Position numbers and translations under genes: made by a program. The notes below the pieces were generated by a model. The model was not told the origin of the DNA. It worked only from the letters and a program-made list of their open reading frames with translations, and made no database searches. A stretch of DNA of 64,000 nt from Phaeoceros laevis (taxonomy: Eukaryota > Anthocerotophyta > Anthocerotopsida > Notothyladales): NCBI GenBank assembly GCA_049999765.1, contig JBNGIQ010009202.1, positions 1 through 64,000 on the forward strand, read 5' to 3'. Shown in pieces: positions 10,301-20,211 of the stretch. Every line of letters begins with the position of its first letter. Position 1 is the stretch's first letter.

Positions 10301-13300
10301 GTCTGGCCATTCTCGGCAAATAGAGGACCATAGCACTGCGTTGAAGGCCCGTGATGAACAGGCTGCCCAGGTACACACTGAGGCCACTCGTATGCGAGAC
10401 TTGCTGAAGGAGCACGAGCTAGCGCTTGCAGCAGCCAGGGAGGTAACAGGAGGCGTGGTCAAAAGCATGGAGGCCGACATTGCGGCTCTACAGGCGCAAA
10501 CTACTCAGTCGCACCAGGAAAAGGAAGCAGAATTGAAGAAATTGCAAGAGTTGCTGGCCTTGAAGGAGTCTGAAGTTACGAATGCTGTCGTGCAGAAGCA
10601 GGAGATGTTGAAAACACACCAGGCAGAAATCAGGAGAGTGGACATACAGCTGAAAACTGCTATGGAGGAAAAGGAGGCTGAGCTGACGGGTTTGAAGGAA
10701 GAGATGTCCAACCTGTCCCGGGCTCATGCCCAAGTTTCCGAAAAGATGGAAACAGAGGCTGCTACCCTGCAAGAAGAGATGAAGAAGTTAAGAGATGAGA
10801 TAGCCTCTCTGCAGGAAACTCACAACAAGAATGCGACTGAATATTCCTTGGTGGTCTCTGGCCTCCGCAAGGAAATCTCCATCTTGCAGGAAGAGCGGGA
10901 GAAGCTAGTCACTGCGCAATCTCGGGAAGCTGAGGACCACAAGGCTCTTGTCGTAGCTCGTGAGGCAGAGCTCGCTGCTCTACGCGAGCACAGCAGTTGG
11001 TTACTACAGGACAAGGAGGTGGAATTGAAGAAACTGCAAGGGTTGGTAGCCCTGAAGGAGTCTGAAATTGCGAAGTTCGTGGTGGAGAAGCAGGAAATTT
11101 CACAAGCGAAGGAGGCAGAGATCAAGGAAAAGGATGCGAAATATGTGCTGCTGACAGAAGAGAGAGACTCATTGAAGGCATTTACGGAGAAAGAGATATC
11201 AAGACTGATGGATGAAAGAGACAAGATCCACTTGGATAAAGAAGCTGAACTGAGTGACATAAAGGGAGAGATGACTAAACTGTTGCTTAGTCATGCTCAA
11301 GTTTCCACAGAGCGGGAAGCAGAAACTGTCATCCTACATGGGCAGCTTAAGAAACTAAGGGACGAGATAACCTCTCTGCAGGATACTGACAAGAAGAATG
11401 CTGCTGAGTATGCCTTGGTGGTCTCTGGGCTTCGTAAGGACATCTCTACTCTTCATGAAGACAGTGAGAAGCTAGTTTCTGCCCATGCTCGTGCATATGA
11501 GGGTCAAAATGTTGTGCTAGAATCTCGTGATGACGAGATTTCCCGGTTGCAATACGAGGCCACTGGTTTGCGGGATTCCCTGAAGGAGCTTGAAGCAGCT
11601 GCGGCAGCAGCTAGGGAGGAGAGAGAAGACTTGTTAAGAAGTAAGGAGGCCGATATTTCTGCACTACGTGAGCAAAGCGCTCGACTGCTGCAGGACAAGG
11701 AGGATGAATTACAGCAATTGCTGACTCTGAAGGAGTCTCAATATGCAAAGCTGCTACGCGAAAGCCAAGGACTGCTCCCTGCAAATGAGGCTGAAATTAC
11801 GAGACTGGAGGCAGAATTGAAAACTGTCGTCACAGAGCGGGAGGCTGCACAGGTGCTTGAGGTCAGAGAGAGAGACAGGTTGAAGGCCTTCAACGAGGAA
11901 GAACTGTCGAGACTCCGAATTGCAAGTGAAAAATTCCTGCTTGAGAAGGAAGATGAAATATCAAAGAAACAAGGAGAGATAGCCAAACTGTCCAATGCCT
12001 ATGCACAACTTCTGAAAGAGAAGGAGGAAGCTATTGCCAACTTCAACGAGCAAATTGTAAAGCTCAGAGGTGAGATCACTTCTGTGCTGGAAACTGACAA
12101 GACGCGTGTTGCGGAATCTGCTTTGCTGGTCTCCACCCTTCGAGGGGAGATGTCTGTGGTGCAGGAAGAACGAGTGAAGCTGGCTCTTGCCTTATCTCAG
12201 GAAACCGAGGCCAAGAAGGCGGTGGTAGCATCCCATGATGCTGAGAATTCCCGGTTGAAAGCTGAAGCTGCGCGTCTGCAAGAATTGCAGAACGAGCTCG
12301 AGTCGTCGATTGCAGCTATTCAGCAAATGGGAGAGGGTGTGCTGAACTTGAAAGATGGTGCTATTGCTGCTCTACAAGAAGAAAAAACTCGATTGCTGAA
12401 GGAGAAGGAAGAAGATTTGCAGAAGCTGCAAAACCTGGTTGCAGTCAAGGAGCGTGACTTCGATCAGAACCTGACCAGTTCTGGAACGGAGAAACGGACT
12501 GTAGTAGCTGCAATCGAGGCAGAGATCATTTATCTGCGGGGAGAGCTGCAGACTGTTCTAAAGGCAAACAGTACTGAGCATGCTATTCTTGTGGAAGAAA
12601 GAGACAGATTGAAGGCATCTCACCAGGAAGAGCTGATGAGAGTCGAAGATGGAAGTCGCAAGCTGCTCTTGGACAAGGAGACTGAACTATCCAGGATGGG
12701 GCAAGAGGTAGCTAAGTTGGAGGCAGGTATCCTTAGCTTGCAAGAGCAGAACCAAAAGCTGAGAGCTGAGATTCTCGATCTGCAAGAGTCTGACAAGAAA
12801 AACACAGCTGAGTATGAGTCTCTAGTATCTGCTCTTCAGAAGGACATCGAGAATCGGAAGGAAGAAATGTTCAGACTGAAAGATGTGCTGCTGGCGGATA
12901 AAGAAACTGACCTGAACAGGAAGGACGACGAAATATCGCACCTAAGCATGAAATTCGCTCAGGTCTTCAAGGAGCTCGAGGAGGAAAAATCCAGCTTGCA
13001 GGAGCACATCATCAGCTTGAGAGGTGACATCGTGGCTCTGCAGGATGCTGACAAGAAGAGGATAGGTGAATGTGATGCCCTAGTGTGTGGCCTCAGAGAG
13101 GAGCGTGATCAGCTACTTGTGGACATGGAGTCTAGAAGGCAGGATGACATCTCAAAGCTCAGCGATACACATGCGCAGTCCCTCATGGAGCGAGAGGCAG
13201 TTATCGTCAGGTTGCAGAAGCACATCAACATACTGGAAGAGGAGGTTTTGTCACTGCAAGAAGCAGATAAGAAGCACAGAGCTGAGTGCGAGGTTTTAGT

Positions 13301-14062
13301 ATCCAGTCTTCGTAGGGACGTAACCAGCTTGAGTCTGTCAAATGAGGAGCTTTGCAAGCTGAGAGATGAGAATGACACACTGCTGAAGGAAAAGGAAGTT
13401 CAACTCGCGAGTCTTCATAAGGAAGTCCAGAGGTTGTCTGCAGGAAGGCTTGCTGGAATTCCCAGATTGATAAGTGAGAAAGGGGAGATTTTGAAGGACA
13501 ACGAGGAAGAACTAGTCACCTTGCTTAAGGACAAGGAGAGGACTATGCAGCTGAAAGAGAGAGAGATCAAGGGTCTGGAAGAAGAGGTTGACCAGCTCAA
13601 GGAAAAGATTAGGAAGGTGAAGCAGAAAAAACAAGAGATTAAGGAGGAGTTCGAGGAAAAGGGAAGGCTGTGGGATGAGAAAGAGAAAGGTTTGACAGTG
13701 CACATTCAAGAGTTATTTGCACTGCAGTCGGAGAGTAAACGGGCCCTCGAGGACTACGAAATGAGACTGACGGGTTTGCAAGTGGTGGAATCCAAACTGC
13801 GGGAGAAAGTGGAAGCTTTGAACGGTCTGAACAGGAAGCTGGAGACCGAATCTGGTCAAAGGACAGCTCTGTTGCAAAGGGAAGTGTTAGAATTGCGTGA
13901 GGAGCGGAGGAAAGAGCAGCTGCTGTGGAGGCAGAGAACGGTCCATACAGGATGTTGTCGAAGCCCGCTGAGTTGGATGTGCTTTTCGAGAAGCTCCACT
14001 GGCAGGCAGCGCAAAATCAAGAGATCATAAACTGGCGGAGAGAGCATGTATTTATCTCATGA
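4361..14062 (+). CDS. NET (Networked/KIP1-like) actin-binding giant coiled-coil protein
   Basis: The N-terminal region (about residues 50-135) is a NAB domain: SWWSPDGSHYSAKYKTWL, then DADSLVQRADKY, then LVDEFYGAYRALTDRYD. This domain binds F-actin in the plant NET superfamily, which links actin to membranes. A Pro/Gln-rich linker with a polyglutamine run (about 5160-5190) follows, and the rest is almost continuous heptad coiled coil. About 3,200 codons are visible, longer than the roughly 1,700-residue Arabidopsis NET1 proteins. A 100-N gap at 7859-7958 breaks the frame only because its length is arbitrary. ATG 4361 is the first in frame (4379 also possible). Near 13,910-13,950 the coil frame switches: the original frame ends at 14030 with a Cys/Ser-rich tail, while the alternative frame gives a plausible end (ELDVLFEKLHWQAAQNQ) stopping at 14062. 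I see no introns. Confidence 0.88.
7859..7958. other. Assembly gap of 100 N inside the NET gene
   Basis: Exactly 100 N within the coiled-coil region. It lies just upstream of the duplicated 1077-bp units, so a collapsed or unresolved repeat is a likely cause. Confidence 0.95.
8224..10377 (+). repeat. Internal tandem duplication of 1077 bp (359 codons) in the NET coil
   Basis: The sequence from about 8224 to 9300 is repeated from about 9301 to 10377. AGCTCCTGAAACTGGAGAAG starts at 8281 and again at 9358, an offset of 1077, which is a multiple of three. Long stretches are identical or differ by single bases, for example around 8300-8720 against 9380-9800. The ends of each unit have diverged more than the middle. 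Further downstream the same pattern recurs in more degraded form, so the coil has grown by repeated duplication. Confidence 0.92.
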
Positions 14063-15075
14063 GGTTGACACAGCTAAAAGGTTTGTCTTTGTATAGCAAC
14101 CGGTACTTCTGATGCAGGAGGCAGGAAGCAGCAGCCAGAGTTACACCGAAATCCATGTCTATCATCGGTACAAGCATGTACCCTAAGCAAATCCCGGCGA
14201 CGTTGGAGGAAGAGCGAAACAAGGGATAGCATGTGGCAAAGCCACAATCTATCAAGAGGGAACAGGCGAAACAAGGGAACTGTTATCCAGCAACTACTAA
14301 GCTCACCAGCTCGACTCCGGAGATTGCCGCCATAGATACTGGGATAGGGCTAAAGCTTACAGAAGAACTGCTATCTTCAATGCGAAAATCAAGCAAAGGG
14401 TACCAGGGATATTACCCCTACATCACTTCCAGATCTCAAGGTGGTGAAAAGAAGAGCCAAGTGTATTATAAAAGTAAAAGCTGTAGTTACATGTGGATAA
14501 CAGTAAGCACAAAGTCTGCTGTGATTGATGAGGTTTCACGCTGGAGGAGGTACAAGCCATTTGTACTCGGGAGGCATTACAGTTGGATCAGACAGTTGCT
14601 TGTCATAGTGCGCACGCAGTAGATTCTAGTTGAGAATCTAGATACATTTTTAAGTGGCTCCGAGATGGTGGCCGCGCCTTGGTGGGTGTTGTCTGTGGCG
14701 GTCAAGCTTGTGAACTAGGTCAGCGGGCACATTGGGGCCACTAGTCTTTGGAAGTCCAATATCATTTGTAAGATCGATATTTGTAGCCTTCTGTCGTATG
14801 AGTGCCTTTTTGTTTCCGTGGCGTAATGGCTACCCTGAAAAACGTTTAACAGTAGCGGGAAAAACTAGTTAACCACCACGAAACCGCTGCTCACTTCGTG
14901 AGGGGGAGGAGGTTTCTTCATGGTGCTTTGGGTAAAGTCTACAGACCACAATGCAACAAGGGAGGAGGAAGGAGGAAGGATCTATTCCAGCTTTGGGTAA
15001 AAACCACCAAGCAACAAATGAATAGACGATAAAGCGTCAAAATCTTCCACCATCTATGCACGATTGCTAAAGGCC
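14063..15075. other. Convergent intergenic region, no gene seen
   Basis: Lies between the 3' ends of the NET gene (plus) and the first acidic-repeat gene (minus). It probably contains both 3' untranslated regions. A 129-codon frame at 14233-14622 has no recognisable domain and unremarkable composition; I do not treat it as a gene. Confidence 0.5.
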
Positions 15076-17093
15076 TCAGCAGAGGGTTCGGAAGCAGATG
15101 ACGTCCAGAGGATCTTCACGTTCCACTAGGTCATCTTCATCTTCCTCATCTTCCTCATCTTCCTCGTCTTCCTCATCTTCCTCGTCTTCCTCATCTTCCT
15201 CATCTTCCTCCTCGGGGCCAAAATCTTCAGGCTCGGAATCAAGAGACTCTGAAGGGGATTCAGGAGAAGGTTTCAAGGATGATTGAGGTTCGGTCGACGT
15301 AACGGCAGGCTCTTCAGCAGATTCCGCTGTGATAGAAGCCTCGGAAGCAGGGGTTTCAGCTGAGGGAGCAGGTTCTGGCACCGAAGTCTCACGTTCCTCC
15401 GTAGGGGGCTCATCTACTGCGGCATTAGTTTCAGCTGTCTCCTCCTCGACAGGGGCAGCTTCTCCAGACTCCGCTGATGGAGAGAGCGGTTCTTCCCCAG
15501 GGGACTCACCTGCTGGAGCACTAGTTTGGGATGTCCCCCCCTCGCCAGAAGCAGCTTCCGCCGATTTTTCTCCAGACTCAGCTGGTTCTCCCGCAGGAAA
15601 CTCATCTGCCGGAGTACTAGTTTCGGCTGTCTCCCCCTCGTCAGACCCACCATCATCTGATTTTTCTTCCGACTCAGCTGATGCAGCAACCGGTTCCTCC
15701 GTGGGGGACTGATCTGCTGTAGCACTAGTTTCGGCTGTCTCGCCCTCCGCAGAAGCAGCTTCCTCCGATTTTTCTCCAGATTTAGCTGATGTAGAAACCG
15801 GTTCCTCAGGGGACTCATTTGCTGGGGCAGTAGTTTCGGCCTCGACAGCTGTTTCTCCAGACTGAGCTGATGTAGAAGCCAGGTCCTCCTGAGGGGACTC
15901 ATCTGCTGGGGCAGAGGTGTCCGATGCATCCCCCTCCCCAGAAGCAGCTTCTTCCGATCTGTTTCCAGACTCAGCTGATGCAGAAACTGGTTTCTTCGCA
16001 GGAGACTCATCTGCTGGTGCACTTGTTTTGCCTGTCTTCCCCACGACAGAAGCAGCGTCCTCCGCTTTTACTCCAGACTCAGCTGATTGTTTTTTCGGCT
16101 TCACCTTCCTAATCTTCTTCTTGAGCTGGTCAACCTCTTCCTCCAGATCCTTGAACTCTCTCTCTTTCAGCTCAATAGTCCTCTGCTTCACCTTCCTAAT
16201 GTTTTCCTTGAGCTGTTCAAGCTGTTCTTCCAGAGCTGCTTCCAGATCCTTGATCTCTTTCTCTTTCAGCCGCCTAGTCCTCTCCTTGTCCTTAAGCAAA
16301 TTGACTAGTTGTTCCGCAGGAGACTCCTCTTCTAGGGCAGGTTCCGACTCAGCCTCACTTGCCTCTTGCTCAACTGCGTCTGAAGCTGGTGAGTCGTGCC
16401 TGGATTCTGAGGCCGTTCTTGCTGCCTCCGGTTCCGAGGTAGAGGGAGTCTCAGCCGGTGCCAGTGGAGGTCGCAGAGAAGATTTTCTGCGTAGCTGAGA
16501 TTCTTTGAATACCAGCTTGTTCAGCAATGACTCGTAAAGTTTTTTCTGAGGCTCTACAGTGGCAATGCAGACAACACCAGCCGTCAGTATCTTCGGTCAG
16601 AAAGTGCGACAAATGGCATTGCAACAATGTGGCAAGTAAGATCAGAAGAAGCAGTTTCCAGGTCACAGCCCGCATTCCCTGGAAATTTTTACATTGTTGC
16701 AAACGAGACCTGATGAGAAAGCTGAGCCTAGGTGATATGCCACGAGTGAGATTGCAGACACACACCGTTCAAGCTCTTCTTCATCTCGGCGGCATTGGAG
16801 CTCCACACCAATGCCGGTTGGACGGAAATAGCGCCCAGTCCGAGCACAGACCTTCTTGTAAGGCCGCATGTCGTCCTCTGACCGCTGGGCTCCTCTGTTT
16901 CCTGAATCTGGGAGCAAGAGGTTCGCCATCTGTACCTCAGAATCACACCTTGGCGCCTATCCGTTTGGTCTGGAAATTTCAATCCGGCCACATCCGGACT
17001 TCTCCAACTTGACACATTCGGAAAATCGGTGCTACCGCTTGTTGGACGACAAACGGGACTCAGCTTCAGGCTGGATCCAATCCCGCAGGCCAT
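15076..17093 (-). CDS. Acidic-repeat protein with twin-arginine thylakoid-lumen presequence (paralogue A)
   Basis: Two-exon model: exon 1 16764-17093 and exon 2 15076-16590, joined in phase 0 by a 173-bp intron (GTGTGT to AAG). Exon 1 encodes a plastid-type presequence ending TRRSVLGLGAISVQPALVW then SSNA: a twin arginine, a hydrophobic core and an Ala cleavage region, as in thylakoid-lumen proteins imported by the Tat route. Exon 2 is mostly about ten degenerate 20-25-residue repeats (ADESP-EEPVSASAESGE-S-EAAS-EGET), ending in a long Glu/Asp run. A 224-bp insertion related to the NET coil (16087-16310) interrupts the repeats in frame. Paralogue B at 18610-19979 has the same exon structure and supports the splice sites. 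I do not recognise the family; location is inferred from the presequence and function is unknown. Confidence 0.65.
15130..15215. repeat. 9-bp minisatellite coding Glu/Asp
   Basis: About nine head-to-tail copies of TTCCTCATC or TTCCTCGTC. On the minus strand they encode repeated DEE/DEED in the acidic tail of paralogue A. Copy number is likely to vary. Confidence 0.9.
16087..16310 (-). other. NET-derived coiled-coil segment inserted in paralogue A
   Basis: On the minus strand this encodes LLKDKERTRRLKEKEIKDL and, after an internal duplication, LKEREFKDLEEEVDQLKKK. It matches the NET gene at about 13513-13640 (LLKDKERTMQLKEREIKGL, LEEEVDQLKEKIRKVKQKK) nearly base for base. Paralogue B has no such segment at the equivalent place: there SPAEQ runs directly into the Ser/Ala repeat. 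The block therefore entered paralogue A after the two genes separated, without breaking the frame. Confidence 0.85.
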
Positions 17094-17459
17094 TTCACCA
17101 CCCCAGAGCCGCGGACGGACTTGGTTGGGAAACGGTACAGCGAGTATCCCCTATCCTCATCCCTTCCCGCTGTTCGTTCACCACTCCAAGCTGCGGACAG
17201 AGTTGGAAGCGAAACGAAACAGAGCCATATTTCCTTATCTCCAATGATCCAACCAATCCAGGCCTCCCGCTCCGTTGAAGCACAGAGAATGCCAGGTGTG
17301 CTTTGGGTCAGTAGGAGATGGTACTGTACTGTATTGGCAAGACGAATTAGACTAAATTGCATTCCCGCAACAGCGCGAGCTTGCGAGTCATTTCACATTG
17401 CCTCTGGTTGCCAAGGGCGCATGTTTGCTCGTATGGGATGCAATTAAAAGCTTTATTAC

Positions 17460-18627
17460 GAGAGACCTTAATACATTAGAGCATGTATGTACTCTCTGTA
17501 TACATACATAGGGTATCCCACCGATTCCCACGCATCTCAGAAGAAACACGGGCACAACGGACACACGAGCACTCATCGAGACCGTCCCCTACATTGTGGC
17601 ACTGGCGCGCTGGTCTGGTGTTTCGTGTCCACAGATTTCAAGACGGCATATGCCGTAGCCAGCTTTTTGCAGTGCAATCGTCCTTGCTATCATCTGTGTC
17701 TTGCGACACGATTTTTGGAAGATTTACATATCCTCCATCCTTCAATATGGCAAAGGGAGACCTAAGCTTCGCATGTATGTATTGGTTTTTGAGAATGGTC
17801 TTCATCCACTAGGAGGAACCATGCGCAAGCCCACCTCATGTCAGTCCACAAGCTCTACCCTGGCTTTTTCCATGTCCGAGTTTTTAGTCTCATTGCTTGA
17901 ATCTCCTTTGCCTCCTTTAGTTAGCATGTGAGCACCCACATATAAGTTTGACATCGAGACGTATGCTGAAGCATCAATTTGTCCAGCGCCACTGAATATA
18001 TCAGGTTTGAAAGGCACTATCCTCACCACGGCCATCGCCTTCTCCACTTGCCCTGCACGCCCGAGGAGATCAACCAAGCAATTGTAGTGGTTTACAGCTG
18101 ACTGATGCCATACTATCTGCTCATGGCCTCAAATTACATCTGGCCATCTTCCCCTAGGCCCACATGACTGCACACAGTGAGTATTCTAAAGAAATGTAAC
18201 GGCGTTTGGTAGTATACAATCCGGCTCATGCCGTTATTTGGAAAATAAGCTCACTCTGCCCTTGGTGGGCGTATGCTGCTATCGATGCTTATTCCATGTC
18301 ACAACGTTTCTGGAGGGCAGCGCATCAAAGACCTGCTGCGCACTAACCATGTTCCCACATTTGACATACATGTCAATCAGAGTGGTTGGCACAACTAAGT
18401 CAGTAGCCTGCAGACCAGCTTTACACATCTCAGCATGGATTATTTTCTCTACCTTTTTCTAGTCCTAGCATTGACCAACAAGCCATCAATGCAAACAACA
18501 AATATCCAACTATCAGGTACCATATCTACATGAGTGCAAACAATTGCAAAGCTTCTCGCCTTCATCCTTTTGAGCACACCCGATGATCATGTCATTTCAA
18601 GAAACCACATCACGACGCCTCATTTTC
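17460..18627 (-). pseudogene. PPR 3'-end pseudogene, duplicated from the neighbouring PPR gene
   Basis: Minus-strand sequence matches about 20,245-21,535 of the intact PPR gene but is broken. The best piece, at 17841-18077, reads VDLLGRAGQVEKAMAVVRIV, loses about 30 residues found in the intact copy, resumes with DASAYVSMSNLY, and then leaves the family frame. Other pieces carry frameshifts. It has no start or 5' part because the duplication began inside the PPR gene. Confidence 0.85.
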
Positions 18628-19979
18628 AACTGCTGGAGCACTAGTTTGGGCTGTCGCCCCCTCTCCAGAACCTGCTTCCGCTGATTTTTCTCCAAAGTCA
18701 GGTGATGCAGAAACCGGTTCCTTCTCAGGGGACTCATCCGCTGGGACACTGGTTATGGCCTCGACAACTGTTTCTCCTGACTCGGCTGATGCAGAAACCG
18801 CTTTCTCAAGGGACTCATCTGCTGCACTGGTTTCGGCCACGCCAGCTGTTTCTCCAGACTCAGCTGGTGCAGAAACATGTTCCTCAGCAGGGGACTCGTC
18901 TGCTGGCACATAGATGTCCGCTGCATCCCCCTCCACAGAAGCAGCTTCCTCCGATTCTTTTCCAGACTCAGCTGATGCAGAAACTGGTTCCTCCGCAGGG
19001 GACTCATCTGCTGGTGCACTAGTTTCGACTGTCTCCCCCTCGACAAAAGCAGCATCCTGCGCTTTTTCTCCAGACTCAGCTGACGCAGAAACCGGCTGCT
19101 CCGCAGGAGACTCGTCTTCTACGGCAAGGATTTCCGTTGCCTCCCCTTCGCCATCTTCAGACTCCGCTGATGCGGAGGCAGGTTCCTCCTTAGCGGGCTC
19201 GTCTGCTTCGGACGCAGTGACAGGTTCCGCCACAGACTCACTTGCCTCTTGCGCAACTGTGTCCGAATCTGGTGACTCGGGCTTGGATTCTGAGGCAGTT
19301 TCTGCTGCCTCCGGTTCCGTGGTGGAGGGAGCCACAGCCTCTTCTACGGGATTCGGCGGAGGAGTAGATTCTTTGGGTTTCAGATTAGGCTGGTTGAATA
19401 CCCGCTGCAGCTTCTCCAGGAGTGACTCGTAAAGTGTCTTTCCAGACTCTACATTGGCAATGCAGAAAACACCAGCCGTCAGCATCTTCAGTCAGAAAGT
19501 GTGACGCAATTGCATGGCGACAATGTGGCAAGTAAGATCAGCAGATTCTGAAGCAATTTGCAAGTCACAGCCCGCATTCCCTGGAATTTTCAGTTTCACA
19601 AATGAGACCTGATGACAAAGCTGAGCCTAGGTGATATGCGAAGATGAGATTGCAGACACACACCGTTCAAGTTCTCGGCGTTGGAGCTCCACACCACTGC
19701 CGGTTGGATGGAGATAGCACCCAGGCTGAGCACAGACCTTCTTGTAAGGCCGCGCGTCTTCCTCTGACTGCTGAGCTCCGCCGTTTCCTGATTATGGGTG
19801 CAAGGAGCTCTCCTGCTATATCTCAGACTCACAATCTGTCGCCTGCCTGGCTGATCTGAAAATCTGAAGCCCGCCACATCCGGCCTTCTCCAACTTGTCA
19901 CATACAAAAAATCGGTGGTACCGCTTGTTGAACCACAGACGGGGCTGAGCTTCAGGCTGGATCCGATCCCGCATGCCAT
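18610..19979 (-). CDS. Acidic-repeat protein with twin-arginine thylakoid-lumen presequence (paralogue B, truncated)
   Basis: Two exons: 19662-19979 and 18610-19485, with a 176-bp intron using the same sites as paralogue A, in phase 0. The presequence carries TRRSVLSLGAISIQPAVVW then SSNA, again Tat-like. The mature part begins MLTAGVFCIANVESGKTLYE and continues with Pro/Glu-rich sequence and about seven SAESGE-type repeats. It stops at ENEAS, whose codons and TGA come from PPR sequence across the duplication breakpoint at 18627/18628. It therefore lacks the last ~145 residues and the Glu/Asp tail of paralogue A. It is otherwise open and may be expressed; function unknown. Confidence 0.65.
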
Positions 19980-20211
19980 TTCACCACACCACGGCTGCGG
20001 ATGGAGTTGGATGAGAAACGGAATAGAAAATCTTCCCTTATCCGCATTCCTCGCTTCGGTCTATTTGACCACGGCTAGACTAGATGCAGACAAAGTTCGA
20101 GAAGCGGAACAGTGCCATATTTCCTTATCCTCCAACAATCCAACCAATTAGGCCTCGCGCTTTGTTGAGGATGCCAGGTGTTCGTTCGGATTTCGTCTTC
20201 CCGCGAGCATT

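Noticed and set aside
14233-14622. 129-codon plus-strand frame after the NET gene
   Set aside because: No known domain; lies where the NET 3' untranslated region is expected.
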